Assembly (NCBI GenBank): GCA_030603695.1
Contig: JAUVXF010000010.1
Span: forward strand, 27,722-91,721
Length of the DNA: 64,000 nucleotides
Source of the DNA: Natronohydrobacter sp.
GTDB taxonomy: Bacteria; Pseudomonadota; Alphaproteobacteria; Rhodobacterales; Rhodobacteraceae
Reading direction: 5' to 3'
The position numbers were made by a program, and so were the translations under genes. The notes below the pieces were generated by a model. It saw only the letters and a list, made by a program, of their open reading frames with translations. It had not been told where the DNA came from and made no database searches. Positions 43,889 to 53,984 of this stretch are shown one piece after another; position 1 is the first letter of the stretch, and the number at the start of each line of letters is the position of its first letter.

Positions 43889-44752
43889 ATGTCCGACAAT
43901 CTGCGCGGCGCGCTGCTGATGGTGCTGGCCATGGCCGGTTTCGCGCTGGAGGACATGTTTATCAAGCTTCTGGCGGGCAGCGTGCCTGTGGGCCAGATCC
44001 TGCTTCTGCTTGGTGCAGGCGGGGCAATCGTCTTTGGCACCATTGCGCACCAGAAGGGCCAGAAAATCCTTAGCCCTGCCCTGCTTACCCCGGCGCTATT
44101 GCTGCGCAACATGGCCGAAATGATCGGCACAATCGGTTTTGTGCTGGGCTTTGTTCTGGGCAGCCTTGCCACCGCTTCGGCCATTCTGCAATCGGCCCCT
44201 TTGCTTGTCACGCTGGGCGCTGTGCTGTTTCTGGGCGAGAAAGTGGGCTGGCGGCGCTGGAGCGCGATTGCCGTGGGTTTTGCGGGCATGCTTCTGATAC
44301 TGCGCCCCGGCATGTCGGATTTTGAAACGGCCTCGGTCTTTGCCGTGATCGGGGTAATCGGGCTGGCGGGGCGCGATCTGGCAACGCGCGTTATCCCGCG
44401 CACTGTCTCCAGCTACCAGATTTCCAGTTGGGCCTTTGCCATGCTGGTGCCTGCCGGGATAATCGTGATGGTTGCGATGAAAGAGCCGCCCATTGTCACC
44501 ACGCTTGCCCAATCGGCAACCTTGGCGCTGACATTGGGGGTGGGGGTGTTTTCTTACTATGCGCTGGTTGCATCCATGCGGGTGGGTGAGTTGTCTTTTG
44601 TCACGCCCTTTCGCTATACCCGTATCTTGTTTGCCCTGATCGTGGCCGTGCTTGTGTTTGGCGAACGCCCCGATGCGCTGACATTGATGGGGGCAAGCCT
44701 GATTGTGGCTGCGGGCCTGTTCACCCTGTGGCGCGAAATGAAGGCGGGCTAA
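43889..44752 (+). CDS. EamA-family (DMT) transporter
   Basis: Protein of 287 residues from the ATG at 43889 (AAGGA 7 bases upstream). Ten membrane helices in two EamA repeats are evident; the end of the first repeat carries LGEKVGWRRWSAIAVGFAGMLLILRP and the second ends FGERPDALTLMGASLIVAAGLF. Family members export metabolites or amino acids; substrate not predictable. Stands alone between petC and guaD. Confidence 0.87.
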   Translation: MSDNLRGALLMVLAMAGFALEDMFIKLLAGSVPVGQILLLLGAGGAIVFGTIAHQKGQKILSPALLTPALLLRNMAEMIGTIGFVLGFVLGSLATASAILQSAPLLVTLGAVLFLGEKVGWRRWSAIAVGFAGMLLILRPGMSDFETASVFAVIGVIGLAGRDLATRVIPRTVSSYQISSWAFAMLVPAGIIVMVAMKEPPIVTTLAQSATLALTLGVGVFSYYALVASMRVGELSFVTPFRYTRILFALIVAVLVFGERPDALTLMGASLIVAAGLFTLWREMKAG

Positions 44753-44884
44753 TGCTCGCGACCTGAGGCAAGAGGCCCGATGGCGATGTGGAACAGGTGC
44801 AGATATGGCGCGCCAATTTACCGCCTAAGCACTGCCCGCCATGACCCGCGGCATGTGGCACAAGCTGGGCATTTGTTGGGCTGG

Positions 44885-46183
44885 CTACCGCGCCACCGCC
44901 CCTTTGCAGCCGACCCCCGCAACATAGGTTTGCACCACGGCGCGGTCATCTCCCATTACTTGCAGGGTGAACAACTCGTCCACCAACCCGCGCGCACGTT
45001 CCATGCGCAGCGCCATGGCCGGGGTTGCACAGGCATTGAGCACCACCAGATCGGCCTCGCTGCCTGGCTCTAGCGTGCCGATCTGGCTTTGCAGCCCCAG
45101 CGCTGCCGCATTGCCGCGCGTGATCCAATCAAAGGCGCGGTAGGGGTGCAGGCGCTGGCGGTTGAGTTGCAGCACCTTATAGCCCTCTGCCAGCGTTTGC
45201 AGCATGGAATAGCTGGTTCCGCCGCCAATATCGGTGGCAATGGCATTGACCAGCCCCGCCGCGCGCAATGTCGCATCATCAAACAGGCCCGACCCCAGAT
45301 AAAGGTTGGATGTGGGGCAAAACACGGGCTTTGCGCTTGCCTCTGCCAGCGCGCCAATCTCGCGCGCATTCAGGTGGATGGCATGGCCCAACAGGCTGTT
45401 TTCACGTAGCAACCCATAGCGGGCATAGATATCGGTATAATCCAGCGCCTCTGGGTATAGCTGACAAGACAGTGCGATTTCGGCGTGGTTCTCGCTCAGA
45501 TGGGTTTGGATATAGCAATCGGGATAGGCGCGCGCCAAGGCGCTGGCCGCGTCCATCTGCGCAGGGCTGGAGGTGATGGCAAAGCGCGGCGTAATCGCAT
45601 AAGACAGCCGCCCGCGCCCATGCCAGCGCGCAATCAGGGCCGCGCTGTCATCATAGCCCGATTGCGCGGTATCGCGCAGCGCCTCTGGCGCGTTGCGATC
45701 CATCATCACCTTGCCCGCGATCAGCCGCATATTGCGCGCGAAAGCCTCTGCAAACAGCGCCTCGGCAGAGCTGGCATGAACCGACCCATAGGCGACAGCG
45801 GTGGTGGTTCCATGCTCTGTCAGCCGATCCAGAAACACCCCCGCCATACGCGCACAAAGCGCTTGGTCGGCATAGCGGGTTTCCTCTGGAAAGGTGTAAT
45901 CATTCAGCCAGTCCAGCAATTCCGCCGCCCAGCTGGCGATGACCTGCATCTGGGGGAAATGCAGATGGGTATCAATAAAGCCCGGCATCAGCAGATAAGG
46001 GCGGTGGTCGATCACCTCTGCCCCTTCGGCACAGACCGCGCCAAATTCCCCCATGGCGCGGATGATCCCGCCCTCTATCAGCAGCGCGCCATCCTCTATG
46101 TAGCGAAAGCTTTCGGTATCTTCGGGGCTTTGGGGTTCGCGCAGAAAGCTGAGAAGCCGCGCGCGGATCAGGGTTTGGCCCAT
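44885..46183 (-). CDS. guaD: Guanine deaminase
   Basis: Protein of 432 residues of the amidohydrolase superfamily. Zinc ligands: HLHFPQM after the MPGFIDT strand, the histidine in IQTHLSENHAE, the histidine in LLGHAIHL and the aspartate in ATDIGGG. FCPTSNLYLGSG and the HLSENHAE glutamate are typical of GuaD. It converts guanine to xanthine, the substrate of the xanthine dehydrogenase encoded just upstream. Last gene of xdhABC-guaD, 12 bases after xdhC. Confidence 0.93.
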   Translation of the reverse strand: MGQTLIRARLLSFLREPQSPEDTESFRYIEDGALLIEGGIIRAMGEFGAVCAEGAEVIDHRPYLLMPGFIDTHLHFPQMQVIASWAAELLDWLNDYTFPEETRYADQALCARMAGVFLDRLTEHGTTTAVAYGSVHASSAEALFAEAFARNMRLIAGKVMMDRNAPEALRDTAQSGYDDSAALIARWHGRGRLSYAITPRFAITSSPAQMDAASALARAYPDCYIQTHLSENHAEIALSCQLYPEALDYTDIYARYGLLRENSLLGHAIHLNAREIGALAEASAKPVFCPTSNLYLGSGLFDDATLRAAGLVNAIATDIGGGTSYSMLQTLAEGYKVLQLNRQRLHPYRAFDWITRGNAAALGLQSQIGTLEPGSEADLVVLNACATPAMALRMERARGLVDELFTLQVMGDDRAVVQTYVAGVGCKGAVAR

Positions 46184-46195
46184 GGCAATCCTTTG

Positions 46196-47017
46196 TCACA
46201 TCTGGCCCGACAGGCGACCGGGCGCTTGCGCCGCCGCCACCTGCCGCAAGGCAAGGAAAATCTCGTGCACTGTCATAAGTGCGATCACTTCGGGCCGCTT
46301 GTCACCCACGCCAGCCGCGCCAATCGGGCAGATCAGCCGGTCTGTGGGCACGGCCCCCGTTTCGCGCGCGAAGCGTTCAAACCGCGCGCGTTTGGTAGCC
46401 GATCCGATCAGCCCCACATAGGCCCCATCCCCGCGCCGCAGCGCCGCCAGTGTGAGCAGAAAATCAAGCCCGTGATCATGGGTTGTGACCAGATAAGCCG
46501 TGGCGGGGGGCATATCGGCGATCTCTGCCTCTGGCAGGGGGGTAAGGCGGGTTTCCACCCCGGCGGGGGCTTTGGCCAATTCATCTGCGCGGGTATCCAC
46601 CATCAGCACACGCCACGGCAACAAAGCGGCCATGGCCCCCACAGCGCGCCCCACATGGCCTGCGCCCAAGATCATCAGATGTGGCCGCGCCTGCGCTTCC
46701 AGCCGCGCCAGATGGGCGGCGCGCGCCCCGTCAGACAGGCGCGAAAATGCGATCTGCACCCGCCCGCCACAGCATTGGCCAATTTCCGGCCCCAGCGCGA
46801 TATCCAGATGGCCCCGCATTTCGCCCGCCGCCAGCATATCGCGCGCGCGCGAAATGGCCTGCCATTCGGCCTGCCCGCCGCCAATTGTGCCCGCGTAGCC
46901 GGTGGCGGTGATAAACATCTCTGCCCCTTCCTCGCGCGGGGCAGAGCCTTGCACGCGCATAATCCGGGCATGAATCACGGCAGCGGGCGCGCCAAGGATA
47001 TCGCGCGCGCTGCTCAT
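46196..47017 (-). CDS. xdhC: Xanthine dehydrogenase accessory protein XdhC
   Basis: Protein of 273 residues; the start at 47017 overlaps the xdhB stop by 4 bases. N-terminal XdhC domain with RVQGSAPREEGAEMFIT, GTIGGGQAEW and CCGGRVQIAF; C-terminal Rossmann domain with LMILGAGHVGRAV and YVGLIGSATKRARF. XdhC binds molybdenum cofactor, oversees its sulfuration and inserts it into XdhB. Confidence 0.93.
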   Translation of the reverse strand: MSSARDILGAPAAVIHARIMRVQGSAPREEGAEMFITATGYAGTIGGGQAEWQAISRARDMLAAGEMRGHLDIALGPEIGQCCGGRVQIAFSRLSDGARAAHLARLEAQARPHLMILGAGHVGRAVGAMAALLPWRVLMVDTRADELAKAPAGVETRLTPLPEAEIADMPPATAYLVTTHDHGLDFLLTLAALRRGDGAYVGLIGSATKRARFERFARETGAVPTDRLICPIGAAGVGDKRPEVIALMTVHEIFLALRQVAAAQAPGRLSGQM

Positions 47018-49344
47018 ACCTGCCGCAACCGTTCCACCGCCATCAGCACGCGTTCTGGCGTGGCGGGGGCATCCAGCCTTGGGCATTCGCGGTAATCCGC
47101 GACAGAGGCCACGGCCATGCCAATCGCCTCGAATACAGAGATGGGCAGCATGAAAGGCGGCTCTCCCACAGCTTTGGAGCGTTTGATCGTGGCTTTCACA
47201 TTCTCTGACCAATCGGCCAGCCGCACATTGAACACGCGCGGCCTGTCAGAGGCGAGGGGGATTTTATAGGTGGATGGCGCATGCGTGCGCAGCCGCCCCG
47301 CCCCGTCCCAAACCAGCTCTTCCGAGGTAAGCCAGCCCATGCCCTGCACGAAAGCACCCTCTACCTGCCCCAGATCCAGCGCCGGGTTCAGCGAACGGCC
47401 CACATCATGCAGCACATCGGCCCTGTCTACACGGGTTTCGCCTGTCAGCGTATCAATAGACACTTCGGAACAGGCCGCGCCATAGGCGAAGTAATAAAAG
47501 GGCTGGCCCTTGCCCGCCGCGCGATCCCAATGGATTTCGGGCGTTTTGTAAAACCCTGCCGCCGATAGCTGCACCCGCGCCATATAGGCGGCATGGATGA
47601 AATCGGCAAAGGGTATCGCCTGCGCCCCCACGGCCACGCGGCCCGGCAGGAATTGCACAGCCTCTGGCGCGACAGACCAATGGCGCGCGGCAAAGTCCAC
47701 CAGCCGCGCCTTGATCTGGTTGCAGGCATCGAGTGCCGCCATGCCGTTCAAATCCGTGCCCGAACTGGCAGCGGTGGCGGATGTGTTGGGCACTTTTTCG
47801 GTGGTGGTTTTGGTGATCTTGATGCGGCCTATATCGCATTGAAACGCTTCGGCCACCACTTGCGCAACCTTGGTATACAGGCCCTGGCCCATTTCCGTGC
47901 CGCCATGGTTAAGATGGATAGAGCCATCATTATACACATGCACCAAGGCACCTGCCTGATTATACCATGTCGCGGTAAAGCTGATGCCGAATTTGACAGG
48001 GGTCAGCGCAATCCCCTTGCGGATAATGCCGCCCTTGGCGTTCCAGTCCAGCACGGCGCGGCGGCGGGCCTGATACTGGGCGCTTTCCTCCAACTCATCC
48101 ACCAGCCGCGCCAGAATATTATCCTCTACGCGCTGGTGATAGGGGGTGATATCGGCACCATCGCGGTAGAAATTCGCGCGGCGAATTTCCAGCGGGTCGC
48201 GGCCAAGGGCATAGGCCACTTCCTCTATCATGCGCTCGGCCGCAATCACGCCTTGCGGGCCACCAAAGCCGCGAAAGGCCGTGTTGGACACAGTGTTGGT
48301 TTTCAACGGTTGCGATTGCAGGCGCACAGCAGGGTAGAAATAGGCGTTATCGGCATGAAACAGCGCGCGGTCTGTCACCGGGCCGGACAGATCGGACGAC
48401 CAGCCACAGCGCGCGGCAAACAGGCCATCCACAGCCAGAATGCGCCCATCATCATCAAAGCCCAGATCGTAATCTATGCGGAAATCATGGCGCTTGCCGG
48501 TGATTTCCATATCCTGATCGCGGTCGGGCCGCAATTTGACAGCGCGGCCAAGGCGCTTTGCGGCCAGCGCGGCGACGGCGCAAAACAGATTCATCTGGGT
48601 TTCTTTGCCGCCAAAGCCGCCGCCCATGCGGCGCACATTCACCACCACCGCATTGGCAGGCACACCCAGCGCATGGGCAACCATATGCTGCGCCTCGCTT
48701 GGGTGCTGGGTAGAGGCGAAGACGGTGATCTCATCATCCTCGCCGGGGATGGCCAGTGCGATCTGGCCTTCCAGATACATATGGTCTTGGCCGCCCACAT
48801 GAAGGCGCCCTTGGATGCGGTGGGGGGCTGCGGCAAGGGCGGGGGCGATATCGCCGCGCTCCAGCTTCAGGGGGGCGGTGACATTGGGGTAATCGGCGGC
48901 CACAGCGCTTGCTATATCGGTGGCATGGGGCAAGGGCGCATAGCTGATCTTGGCCAAGCCACAGGCCCGGCGCGCGGCATCGCGGGTTGTGGCCACAACA
49001 GCAAAGATGGGCTGGCCGTAGAATTGCACCAGATCGGTGGTGAAAATCGGCTCATCCTTCAGGCCCGTGGGGGATATGTCATTGCGCCCCGGAATATCTG
49101 CCGCTGTCAGCACCGCCACCACATCGGGGGCCGCGCGCACAGCGCTTAAATCCAGCGCCGTGATATGGCCATGCGCCACGCTGGCACCGCCAATATAGGC
49201 ATGCAGGCAGCCTGCGGGTTCGGTGATGTCATCGGTATATTCCGCGCGCCCGGTGACATGTTTTACCGCGCTGTCATGGATCAGGCTGTCATGGGCCGCA
49301 CCGTGGATGCGGGTTTGCGGGGCAGCGAGGGGGGCGTCTTTCAT
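47014..49344 (-). CDS. xdhB: Xanthine dehydrogenase molybdopterin-binding subunit
   Basis: Protein of 776 residues from the ATG at 49344, overlapping the xdhA stop (ATGA). It carries the molybdopterin domains of xanthine oxidase: VGGQDHMYLEGQ, RRMGGGFGGKE, FRGFGGPQG with the substrate arginine region, GTEMGQGLYTK and the active-site glutamate in VGEPPFMLPISV. It oxidises hypoxanthine and xanthine to urate with water as oxygen donor. Confidence 0.96.
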   Translation of the reverse strand: MKDAPLAAPQTRIHGAAHDSLIHDSAVKHVTGRAEYTDDITEPAGCLHAYIGGASVAHGHITALDLSAVRAAPDVVAVLTAADIPGRNDISPTGLKDEPIFTTDLVQFYGQPIFAVVATTRDAARRACGLAKISYAPLPHATDIASAVAADYPNVTAPLKLERGDIAPALAAAPHRIQGRLHVGGQDHMYLEGQIALAIPGEDDEITVFASTQHPSEAQHMVAHALGVPANAVVVNVRRMGGGFGGKETQMNLFCAVAALAAKRLGRAVKLRPDRDQDMEITGKRHDFRIDYDLGFDDDGRILAVDGLFAARCGWSSDLSGPVTDRALFHADNAYFYPAVRLQSQPLKTNTVSNTAFRGFGGPQGVIAAERMIEEVAYALGRDPLEIRRANFYRDGADITPYHQRVEDNILARLVDELEESAQYQARRRAVLDWNAKGGIIRKGIALTPVKFGISFTATWYNQAGALVHVYNDGSIHLNHGGTEMGQGLYTKVAQVVAEAFQCDIGRIKITKTTTEKVPNTSATAASSGTDLNGMAALDACNQIKARLVDFAARHWSVAPEAVQFLPGRVAVGAQAIPFADFIHAAYMARVQLSAAGFYKTPEIHWDRAAGKGQPFYYFAYGAACSEVSIDTLTGETRVDRADVLHDVGRSLNPALDLGQVEGAFVQGMGWLTSEELVWDGAGRLRTHAPSTYKIPLASDRPRVFNVRLADWSENVKATIKRSKAVGEPPFMLPISVFEAIGMAVASVADYRECPRLDAPATPERVLMAVERLRQV

Positions 49345-50789
49345 ATCACATCCTCCAGCATTGCGGGCGTGCCCTGTATCTCCCACCAAAAGCGGGTGAA
49401 CAGGTTTTGCGCCGCTTGCATGCGGTATTGCGCACTGGCGCGCATATCTGACAGCGGCGTGAAATCATGGCCAAGGGCGGCTGCGGCGCTTTGCAGGCTG
49501 GCAAGAGTGAAGGGCTGGCCAATCAGCGCCGCTTCGGCATGGGGGCTGCGTTTGGGCGTGGCGGCCATGCCGCCAAAGGCCAGCCGCGCGGCGGTGATTG
49601 TGCCATTCTCCACGGTCACGGCAAAGCCCGCCGCCACGGCAGAGATATCTTCTTCCCGCCGCTTGGAAATTTTATAGGCGGCGTGATGGGTGTTTGCTGC
49701 GGGTGTTGGCAGAATAATGGCTTCCACAAATTCGCCCGCGCGGCGATCTTGCTTGCCGTAATCCAGAAAGAAATCCTCTAGCGCGATCTCGCGCAGTGCC
49801 GCGCCATGGCGCAGCACCAGCCGCGCGCCCAAGGCGATAAAGGGGGGCGGTGTATCGCCAATGGGGGAACCATTGGCGATATTGCCCCCCAGCGTGCCCA
49901 TGGCCCGCACTTGCCAGCCTGCAATCCTGTCCCAATAGCGCGCCATATGGGGAAATTGCGCCACAAGGGGCGCGCGGGCCTGTTCATAGCTCACAAGCGC
50001 GCCCAGATGCAGGGCGTCCGGCCTTTGGGTGATTGCGCGCAACCCGTCCAGATGGCCGATAAACACCGCAAGCGGCAGATCGCGCAGAAATTTTGTAACC
50101 CACAGCCCGACATCTGTTGCTCCGGCCACAATCCGGGCCTGTGGGTTCTGGGCCAGATAATCGGCCAGATCATCCACCGAAGCAGGCAAAACCGCGCGGC
50201 TGCCTGCCCGTTCGACCACCACCCGCGCGCCATCTTGCCACGCTTGCAACTGCGCCTGCACGGCAGCGCGTTCTGCCATCAGGGGATCAGTTGTGCCATA
50301 TTCCCCCATAGCCAAGGCCGCGCGGATGATGGGCGCATAGCCCGTGCAGCGGCACAGATTGCCTTGTAAGGCGCGCTCTGCCTCTGCCTCTGTCGGGTGG
50401 GGGTGTTCCATCCACAGTGCATAAAGCGCCATCACAATGCCGGGCGTGCAAAAGCCGCATTGGCTGCCATGATGGGCCACCATCGCCTGTTGCACCGGGT
50501 GCAAGCCGCCGTCATTGCCGCGCAGATGTTCGATTGTCACCAGATGGCAGCCATCCAGCGTGGCCAGCGGGCGGATGCAGGCATTCACAGGCTCATAGGC
50601 CAGCCCCGCAGGCCCAAGCCGCCCCACAAGCACGGTGCAGGCCCCGCAATCGCCCTCTGCGCAGCCTTCTTTCGTGCCGCGCAACTGCTGTTCCAGCCGC
50701 AAGTGATCCAGCACCATATCAGAGGCCGCAACGGCCTTCAGCGTTACAGCCTTGTCATTGAGCAGAAAGCGAATCTCTTTGCGGTGCAT
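49341..50789 (-). CDS. xdhA: Xanthine dehydrogenase small subunit (FeS/FAD)
   Basis: Protein of 482 residues from the ATG at 50789; the open frame upstream to 50936 is not conserved-looking. Two 2Fe-2S clusters: CAEGDCGACTVLVG (plant type) and GFCTPGIVMA with CRCTGY. The FAD domain follows, with IVAGATDVGLWVTK and MGTLGGNIANGSPIGD. It passes electrons from the molybdenum centre to NAD+. First gene of xdhABC-guaD. Confidence 0.95.
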   Translation of the reverse strand: MHRKEIRFLLNDKAVTLKAVAASDMVLDHLRLEQQLRGTKEGCAEGDCGACTVLVGRLGPAGLAYEPVNACIRPLATLDGCHLVTIEHLRGNDGGLHPVQQAMVAHHGSQCGFCTPGIVMALYALWMEHPHPTEAEAERALQGNLCRCTGYAPIIRAALAMGEYGTTDPLMAERAAVQAQLQAWQDGARVVVERAGSRAVLPASVDDLADYLAQNPQARIVAGATDVGLWVTKFLRDLPLAVFIGHLDGLRAITQRPDALHLGALVSYEQARAPLVAQFPHMARYWDRIAGWQVRAMGTLGGNIANGSPIGDTPPPFIALGARLVLRHGAALREIALEDFFLDYGKQDRRAGEFVEAIILPTPAANTHHAAYKISKRREEDISAVAAGFAVTVENGTITAARLAFGGMAATPKRSPHAEAALIGQPFTLASLQSAAAALGHDFTPLSDMRASAQYRMQAAQNLFTRFWWEIQGTPAMLEDVI

Positions 50790-51079
50790 GCGTGTTTCCA
50801 GTCTTTTGCGCGCGTGCCGGAATATGGCCGAAGCTCTCAGCTTCACAGGTCTTTCAGGAAATGTAAAACGGCAAGTCGCTTTGGGCAATCCGCTGCATCT
50901 TGGCAGGGCCGCGCGGCGGATTTGCCCAAGATGCAAGCAGCGCGGGGCATGGCCGGGCGGATTTCCGGCATTTGGCGATTACTCAACCAGCAAGCAACAC
51001 ATCTGCCGAAAATCACCGCCACGGCGCAAAGATGCTGGCCAATGCGCAAGCGGGCAGGCGCGACCTAAAAATCAGGGGA

Positions 51080-51154
51080 TGGTGGGCGATGAGAGATTTG
51101 AACTCCCGACATCTTCGATGTGAACGAAGCGCTCTACCACTGAGCTAATCGCCC
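51080..51154 (-). tRNA. tRNA-Val (anticodon CAC)
   Basis: Full cloverleaf on the minus strand: acceptor GGGCGAT/ATCGCCC, D arm GCTCAGTGGTAGAGC, anticodon stem CTTCG/CGAAG around TTCACAT, T arm GGGAG TTCAAAT CTCTC with one mismatch-free core, discriminator A and encoded CCA. The loop reads anticodon CAC, decoding GUG. Confidence 0.95.
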
Positions 51155-51214
51155 CTGCGCTGCTCTCTACTCTGGCGCTTGGGGCGGTGCAAGCCCTTCT
51201 GGGGTGCAAACTGG

Positions 51215-51250
51215 GCAAAAATCCTGCCGCCGCACAAGGGCGGCGGCAGG
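51215..51250 (-). terminator. Rho-independent terminator of lon
   Basis: On the minus strand CCTGCCGCCG and CGGCGGCAGG form a perfect 10-bp stem around an 8-base loop, followed by ATTTTTG. It begins 9 bases past the lon stop codon. Confidence 0.88.
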
Positions 51251-51258
51251 GTAGTGGC

Positions 51259-53664
51259 TTAATGCGTTGGGCGCTGGGCCTCTGCGCGGGCGGTAGCGGC
51301 GATATGGGCTTGGCGCGCGGCCTCTTCGGCCTCTTCATCCCACTCTATTGCCGTGGGTTGGCGCACCAGCGCATGGCGCAACACTTCGCGCACATTGCTG
51401 ACAGGAATAATCGTCAGGCCCGCTTTCACGTTATCGGGGATTTCGGGCAAATCCTTGGTGTTTTCTTCCGGGATAAGCACCGTGGTAATCCCGCCGCGCA
51501 GCGCGGCCAGCAGTTTTTCCTTCAGCCCGCCAATGGCCAGCACATTACCGCGCAAGGTAACTTCGCCTGTCATGGCAATATCTTTGCGCACCGGGATTTG
51601 CGTCAGAACAGAAACGATGGATGTCACCATCGCAATGCCCGCGCTTGGCCCGTCTTTGGGCGTGGCCCCTTCGGGAACGTGGACATGGATATCCAGCGTA
51701 TCAAAGCGCGGCGGCTTTACCCCGATCTGCGGCGCGATAGAGCGCACGAAACTGGACGCGGCATCGATGGATTCCTTCATCACATCGCCCAGCTTGCCCG
51801 TGGTTTTCATCCGCCCCTTACCGGGCAGGCGCAACGCTTCGATCTGCAACAGATCGCCGCCCACCTGTGTCCAGGCAAGGCCCGTGACAACGCCAATCTG
51901 GTCTTCCTTCTCTGCCAGCCCGAAACGGTGGCGCGGCACGCCCAGAAAGTCCGCCAGATTATCGCGCGCGACAATCACCTTGTCGGTTTCTTTCTTGACG
52001 ATCTTTGTCACCGCCTTGCGCGCGATTTTGTTCAACTCGCGTTCCAGATTGCGCACCCCGGCCTCGCGGGTGTAGCGGCGCAGGATTTCGGTAATCGCCC
52101 CGTCAGAAACGGTCATCTCGCCTTTGCGCAAGCCGTGGTTCTTGATTGATTTTGGCAGCAAATGGCGGCGCGCGATTTCCAGCTTTTCATCTTCGGTATA
52201 GCCCGACAGCGCGATGATCTCCATCCTGTCCAGCAACGGCCCCGGCATGTTATAGCTGTTTGCCGTGGTCAGGAACATGACATTGGAGAGGTCATATTCC
52301 ACCTCCAGATAATGATCCACGAATGTGGAATTCTGTTCAGGATCCAGCACTTCCAGCATGGCAGACGCAGGATCGCCCCGGAAATCCTGGCCCATTTTGT
52401 CAATCTCATCCAGCAGGATAAGCGGATTTGTGGTTTTCGCCTTTTTCAGCGCCTGAATGATCTTGCCGGGCATAGAGCCGATATAGGTGCGCCGATGGCC
52501 CCGGATTTCGGATTCGTCGCGCACCCCGCCAAGCGAAATGCGGATGAATTCGCGCCCTGTGGCTTTGGCAACTGACCGGCCAAGGCTGGTTTTACCCACA
52601 CCCGGAGGGCCGACAAGGCACATGATCGGGCCTTTCAGCTTTTGGCTGCGGGCTTGCACGGCCAGATATTCGACAATCCGCTCTTTCACCTTGTCTAGGC
52701 TGTAATGATCGGCATCAAGGATTTCCTGCGCATGGCCAAGGTCTTTCTTGACGCGGCTTTTCACACCCCAGGGGATGGACAGCATCCAATCCAGATAATT
52801 GCGCACCACTGTGGCCTCTGCCGACATGGGCGACATGGATTTCAGCTTTTTCAGCTCTGCTTCGGCCTTGTCGCGGGCCTCTTTGCTCAGCTTGGTGGCC
52901 TGAATGCGGTTTTCCAGCTCTGTCAGCTCGTTCTGGCCTTCTTCGCCATCGCCCAATTCCTTCTGAATGGCTTTCATCTGCTCATTCAGGTAATATTCGC
53001 GCTGGGTGCGTTCCATCTGGCTTTTGACGCGGGTTTTGATCTTGCGCTCTACCTGCAACACCGACAATTCGCCCTGCATCAGGCCGTAAATCGTTTCCAG
53101 CCTGTCCGATGTATTGGCTGATTCCAGCAATTTTTGCTTCTCGCCCACATCTGCGCCCAGATGGCCTGCGGCCAGATCGGCCAAGGTGGCGGCATCGCTG
53201 GCCTCTGCGATTGCGGCAAGGGCCTCATCCGGGATGTTCTTGCGCACTTTCGCATAGCGCTCAAACTCGTTCTGTACCGCGCGCATCAGCGCCTTGATGG
53301 CAGCCAGATCGCCCGGTTCTTCGGGCATATCGCGGATGATCGCTTCGAAATGGGCATCGTTTTCGATAAAGTCTTCAATCTGCACGCGGGTTTGCCCTTC
53401 GACCAGCACTTTCACAGTGCCATCGGGCAATTTCAGCAATTGCAGCACATTCGCCAGCACGCCAACGCGGTAGATATCATCCGTGCCGGGGTTTTCCTGC
53501 TTGTGGTCTTTTTGCGCCACCAGCAGGATTTGCCGGTTCTCTCCCATCACCGCTTCCAGTGCGCGAACAGATTTTTCGCGCCCCACAAAGAGCGGGACGA
53601 TCATATGGGGGAAAACCACCATGTCGCGCAACGGCAGCACAGGATAGCGGTTTGACTGGTGCAT
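51259..53664 (-). CDS. lon: ATP-dependent protease Lon
   Basis: Protein of 801 residues; start at 53664 supported by GAGGAAA upstream. N-terminal LON substrate domain (YPVLPLRDMVVFPHMIVPLFVG), AAA+ module with GPPGVGKTS and LILLDEIDKM, and the C-terminal protease with catalytic Ser in KDGPSAGIAM and Lys in GGLKEKLLAA. It degrades damaged and regulatory proteins. An upstream sequence resembles a heat-shock promoter. Monocistronic, with its own terminator. Confidence 0.98.
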   Translation of the reverse strand: MHQSNRYPVLPLRDMVVFPHMIVPLFVGREKSVRALEAVMGENRQILLVAQKDHKQENPGTDDIYRVGVLANVLQLLKLPDGTVKVLVEGQTRVQIEDFIENDAHFEAIIRDMPEEPGDLAAIKALMRAVQNEFERYAKVRKNIPDEALAAIAEASDAATLADLAAGHLGADVGEKQKLLESANTSDRLETIYGLMQGELSVLQVERKIKTRVKSQMERTQREYYLNEQMKAIQKELGDGEEGQNELTELENRIQATKLSKEARDKAEAELKKLKSMSPMSAEATVVRNYLDWMLSIPWGVKSRVKKDLGHAQEILDADHYSLDKVKERIVEYLAVQARSQKLKGPIMCLVGPPGVGKTSLGRSVAKATGREFIRISLGGVRDESEIRGHRRTYIGSMPGKIIQALKKAKTTNPLILLDEIDKMGQDFRGDPASAMLEVLDPEQNSTFVDHYLEVEYDLSNVMFLTTANSYNMPGPLLDRMEIIALSGYTEDEKLEIARRHLLPKSIKNHGLRKGEMTVSDGAITEILRRYTREAGVRNLERELNKIARKAVTKIVKKETDKVIVARDNLADFLGVPRHRFGLAEKEDQIGVVTGLAWTQVGGDLLQIEALRLPGKGRMKTTGKLGDVMKESIDAASSFVRSIAPQIGVKPPRFDTLDIHVHVPEGATPKDGPSAGIAMVTSIVSVLTQIPVRKDIAMTGEVTLRGNVLAIGGLKEKLLAALRGGITTVLIPEENTKDLPEIPDNVKAGLTIIPVSNVREVLRHALVRQPTAIEWDEEAEEAARQAHIAATARAEAQRPTH

Positions 53665-53796
53665 TTCACATTTCCTCGACTCTGATGCGCCACGGGGGCT
53701 TGCCAACCGGGCAGGCTATGGACGCTTGCTTAGAGAACAATTTGGGCGCGAACCAGACAGGTTTCAACCCATGCTCTGTATCTGGGCATTTGAGTG

Positions 53797-53828
53797 ATAA
53801 TAGTTCACTGAAATTTGCCGTTTTCAAG
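53797..53828 (-). promoter_or_regulatory. Candidate lon promoter, heat-shock-like
   Basis: On the minus strand CTTGAAAA (53828-53821) is followed after about 17 bases by CTATTAT (53803-53797), about 135 bases before the lon start. The minus-35 fits sigma-32; spacing and minus-10 are imperfect. Confidence 0.3.
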
Positions 53829-53929
53829 GCAAGCGCATGGAAAAACAGATATTGGAATGTGTTTTGGCACAGGACTTGCAGAATATATCCGTAGCAGACA
53901 GGGGCAGCCGCTTCAGGCGGTGTGGCCTT

Positions 53930-53984
53930 GGGCATGTGAAAAGGGGTTCTGGCCAAACCAGAACCCCCACTCACCCACATGCCC
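53930..53984. terminator. Nested long hairpin upstream of lon
   Basis: Inner stem GGGGTTCTGG/CCAGAACCCC (10 bp, 5-base loop) sits inside an outer stem GGGCATGTG/CACATGCCC (9 bp). It lies 120 bases after the transglycosylase stop and likely ends that transcript; a small structured RNA is another possibility. Confidence 0.55.

Noticed and set aside
45485..47095. A 536-residue plus-strand open frame over guaD and xdhC
   Set aside because: Antisense shadow of two genes with intact zinc-ligand and cofactor motifs.
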